Below, piece by piece: positions 53,701-56,700 of a DNA stretch of 64,000 bases. The first letter of the stretch is position 1, and each line of letters starts with the position of its first letter. Location of the stretch: positions 11,038,078-11,102,077 of the forward strand of contig JABBOT010000080.1 of the NCBI GenBank assembly GCA_016165875.1, written 5' to 3'. Under the pieces are notes generated by a model. That model made no database searches, was not told where the DNA came from, and saw only the letters and a list, made by a program, of their open reading frames with translations. A program made the translations under genes and the position numbers. This DNA is from Acanthopleura granulata (taxonomy: Eukaryota > Mollusca > Polyplacophora > Chitonida > Chitonidae).

Positions 53701-56700
53701 AAAAACACTTTATAACTGAATTTTTTTCCTGTTGCAGAGAGCAGAGTAAAGCAATCATGCAGCTGACATCTGAAAAAGAGTACGTAGTTTTGAAGTGTTT
53801 GGTAATTTCAGTGTATCCTGTGATCTAAGAAAACAGTGAATGCTAAGCTGTCTAAAATGTCATCCTTCGAACTAACTTGAATGTTCATTAATTTACAAGA
53901 CTTCTAAAGCGCTGCTATGCAAAATACATTAATGTTAGAAAGGTGTTTGTGAAGCTGCTGTGGAAAGGTTTAATTTTCAGTGCCCAAAGTAATATTTTTT
54001 GACATTAATTTGCCTCTGAAGACGAGTGCACTTTTGGGAAGGTGAAATTTTAAGTCATTTTCCATAATTAAAGGCTGCAATGAATTGACAAATTTTGCAT
54101 ATATACGTGTGACTCTCCGTTCTCAGACAGTTGAATGAACAGTTGGAACGGTATCAGAAACACATCACAAAATTGAAACTGGAAGTGGAGGACCGCAAGG
54201 CTGATTCTGAGCGCTTCAAGGTGAGTATATAAACAGGTAATAGACCGGGTGGTCTGGCTTGTTTGTGTAACCAGTGGTCACTTGCTCTTTCCTTTGTTTT
54301 GGCCTTTCATTTGTAAAGATGGAAATATCTTGTGAAAACAGTTATATTTGTATAACTGTACCCTAATCATATCTGATAAAATATTGTTTTTCCATATAGT
54401 CCAAATTTTATTCCAGAAAATAATTTTTGAAATTATGTTTGTGTTGTATTTTTTTGTTGTTGTTGATTTTAGGCTTTACAAACTCATTCTACTCATCAGC
54501 AAGTTTTACTTAATCAGTTGAAGTCCAGACTGGAAGACTATGAGTAAGTTTGATTTTAAATGCAGTGCTTATCATGATTCATGAACATGTATGTGTCTGT
54601 TAGGGGATGTGAATTTCATATTGAATTGAAACTTTCTGCATGTGCTTCACCGTGGCAAATTAAAGATTCAGTTCTGGGCCGTTACTTATTATTGACGATA
54701 ATTACGACAGTTTTGTCATATTTTGAATTTCATCTCTCTCCCAGATACTTTTTCCCCCCATCATGGTTCATTGTGTTGAATTACAACTTGGTACATGGTT
54801 TTATTCTGGCACGTTGATGATCAAGTTCCAGATTTTGGTCATTTTCTTCTGGTTTCAACGAAATGATGACTGATTTTGTCCTGTTGAGAACTTTCAAGAT
54901 GTGAAAACAGCAGTTATCAGAAGTTTGTCCTGTAATGTATTAGTACATTCATGTATGCATTGATGATTAATCTGCTTGTTGGGGATTTGGTATTTGTTGC
55001 ATTGTGTGATTTCCACATTTGGATCAGTAAACCTTTCAGCTGTTGAAACCCCTAACAAGTCATGACTCTCTTTTACTGGGTTATTCGCAGGATTTTGAAT
55101 GCATGTGTATGTGTCTTCTGATGTCATTGTGTGATTCGCATTTGTTGCCAGGAACGAACAAGGCAACGAGCTCCAGGCCAAAGTGTCCACAATTGAGGAT
55201 CTGCACAGCCGCTTAAAAGGAAACATCGACACCATCCAACAGCTGAATCAACAGGTATGTGTTGACCCCTTGATCGCAGGGGCCTTCGGATAACTGGCTT
55301 TAGTGTATCTGTTGTTGGCAGAAATTCAGATATGTGTAATATATTTGTAAAAATGTCAATATTCCCCTGCTTCAGTTGTGTGTGGGGCCATGGTGGCAAG
55401 AAGTGGTTGACAGTGGTGTCTGTGTAGTGTTACATGCAGTTTACCTGATACACTTATTTGGCAGTGTTACGTTCCTCCACACACAGTTAACTGGCTGCCA
55501 TCATGCTGTTACAAATTCTTAACTATGATATTCAACAACAGTCACAAAGAAACAGAATATCAGGCATTTATTTTGGCAGACATTTACTGTGGTGTGGTGA
55601 AAATACATGAAGACTTTATTATATCCTGGCAGTAAGATTGTTGGGTTAACAGTAGAGGTGAAGAAAATACAACTGTGATGTTTGTTCTAATACTTGAAAG
55701 CAAGTAAACTATTAGATGGGAAAAAAATCCATTTACTGGCAAAAGTGCACAAAAATAGTTTTGAACATATTTAAAACATGTACATCTCTTTGATATGAAA
55801 GCAGATCAAACTGAATGGCACGGTAGAAAGTTGTACAAGTGACAAAGGTGAATGTTGTAGCATGAGAGTAAAACTGGATTCCAGGGTGAAAAGTAGTACT
55901 GAATACAACATGGAAATTGTGATTCAAAACAGGATGCTGTGTGGGAAGTTAATTTTACAATTGGTTGAATATTATATACAGTAAAATAATTCCTGATCAG
56001 GCAAATTAACATTTAAACTTTGCATACAGGTATGTTAGGTTCATATTTCCAGCCGTTTTATCAATGTTCCCGATTCGATTGACAGCTGAGTGCCTGTCAG
56101 AAAGAGAACCTGCGGCTGAGGGCAGAACTGGAGCACGAGATCTCCAGTCGTCAGACATTCCAGCTTCAGGCCGAGACTAAAGACCAGATGATCACCAGTC
56201 TGAAAGGCCAGCTGGAGGCCAAGGCTCACCAGTACCTGATAGAGCAGGACTCTCCCAACAAACTGGTACAGTTACCTCCCTAGTCATTTCTGCTTGTCAG
56301 TCATGGCAACCGTGTATCCTGTAAACTTACCTCCCTTTGGTCAAATTGTCTTTGATGGCAACCTGTTGATAGTTTCGAATCTGTTCATAATCATACTTTG
56401 AAGTGAATTGTCTTAGATACCTGTAGTTCTACATCAGTTAATGTATATCTCTGGTTAGGAAACGTGTTACATCATGCTGAATATAGCTCCATGGTTTGAT
56501 TTTATCATGGAGTTTGTTCACCATTGATTTACTAGTTCATTGATGTGTTGCCAGAAAGCAGAGAGGCCTGAGTCCAGTCAGAAAATGAGCAGGGACAGAT
56601 CGCCGAGTCGTGAGGAGGTAGGCAGATAACCTTCTACATGTATACAGCTCTATATGTACACTGTATGTCACTCACCTGTATAGGTGCTGGCAATATACCT

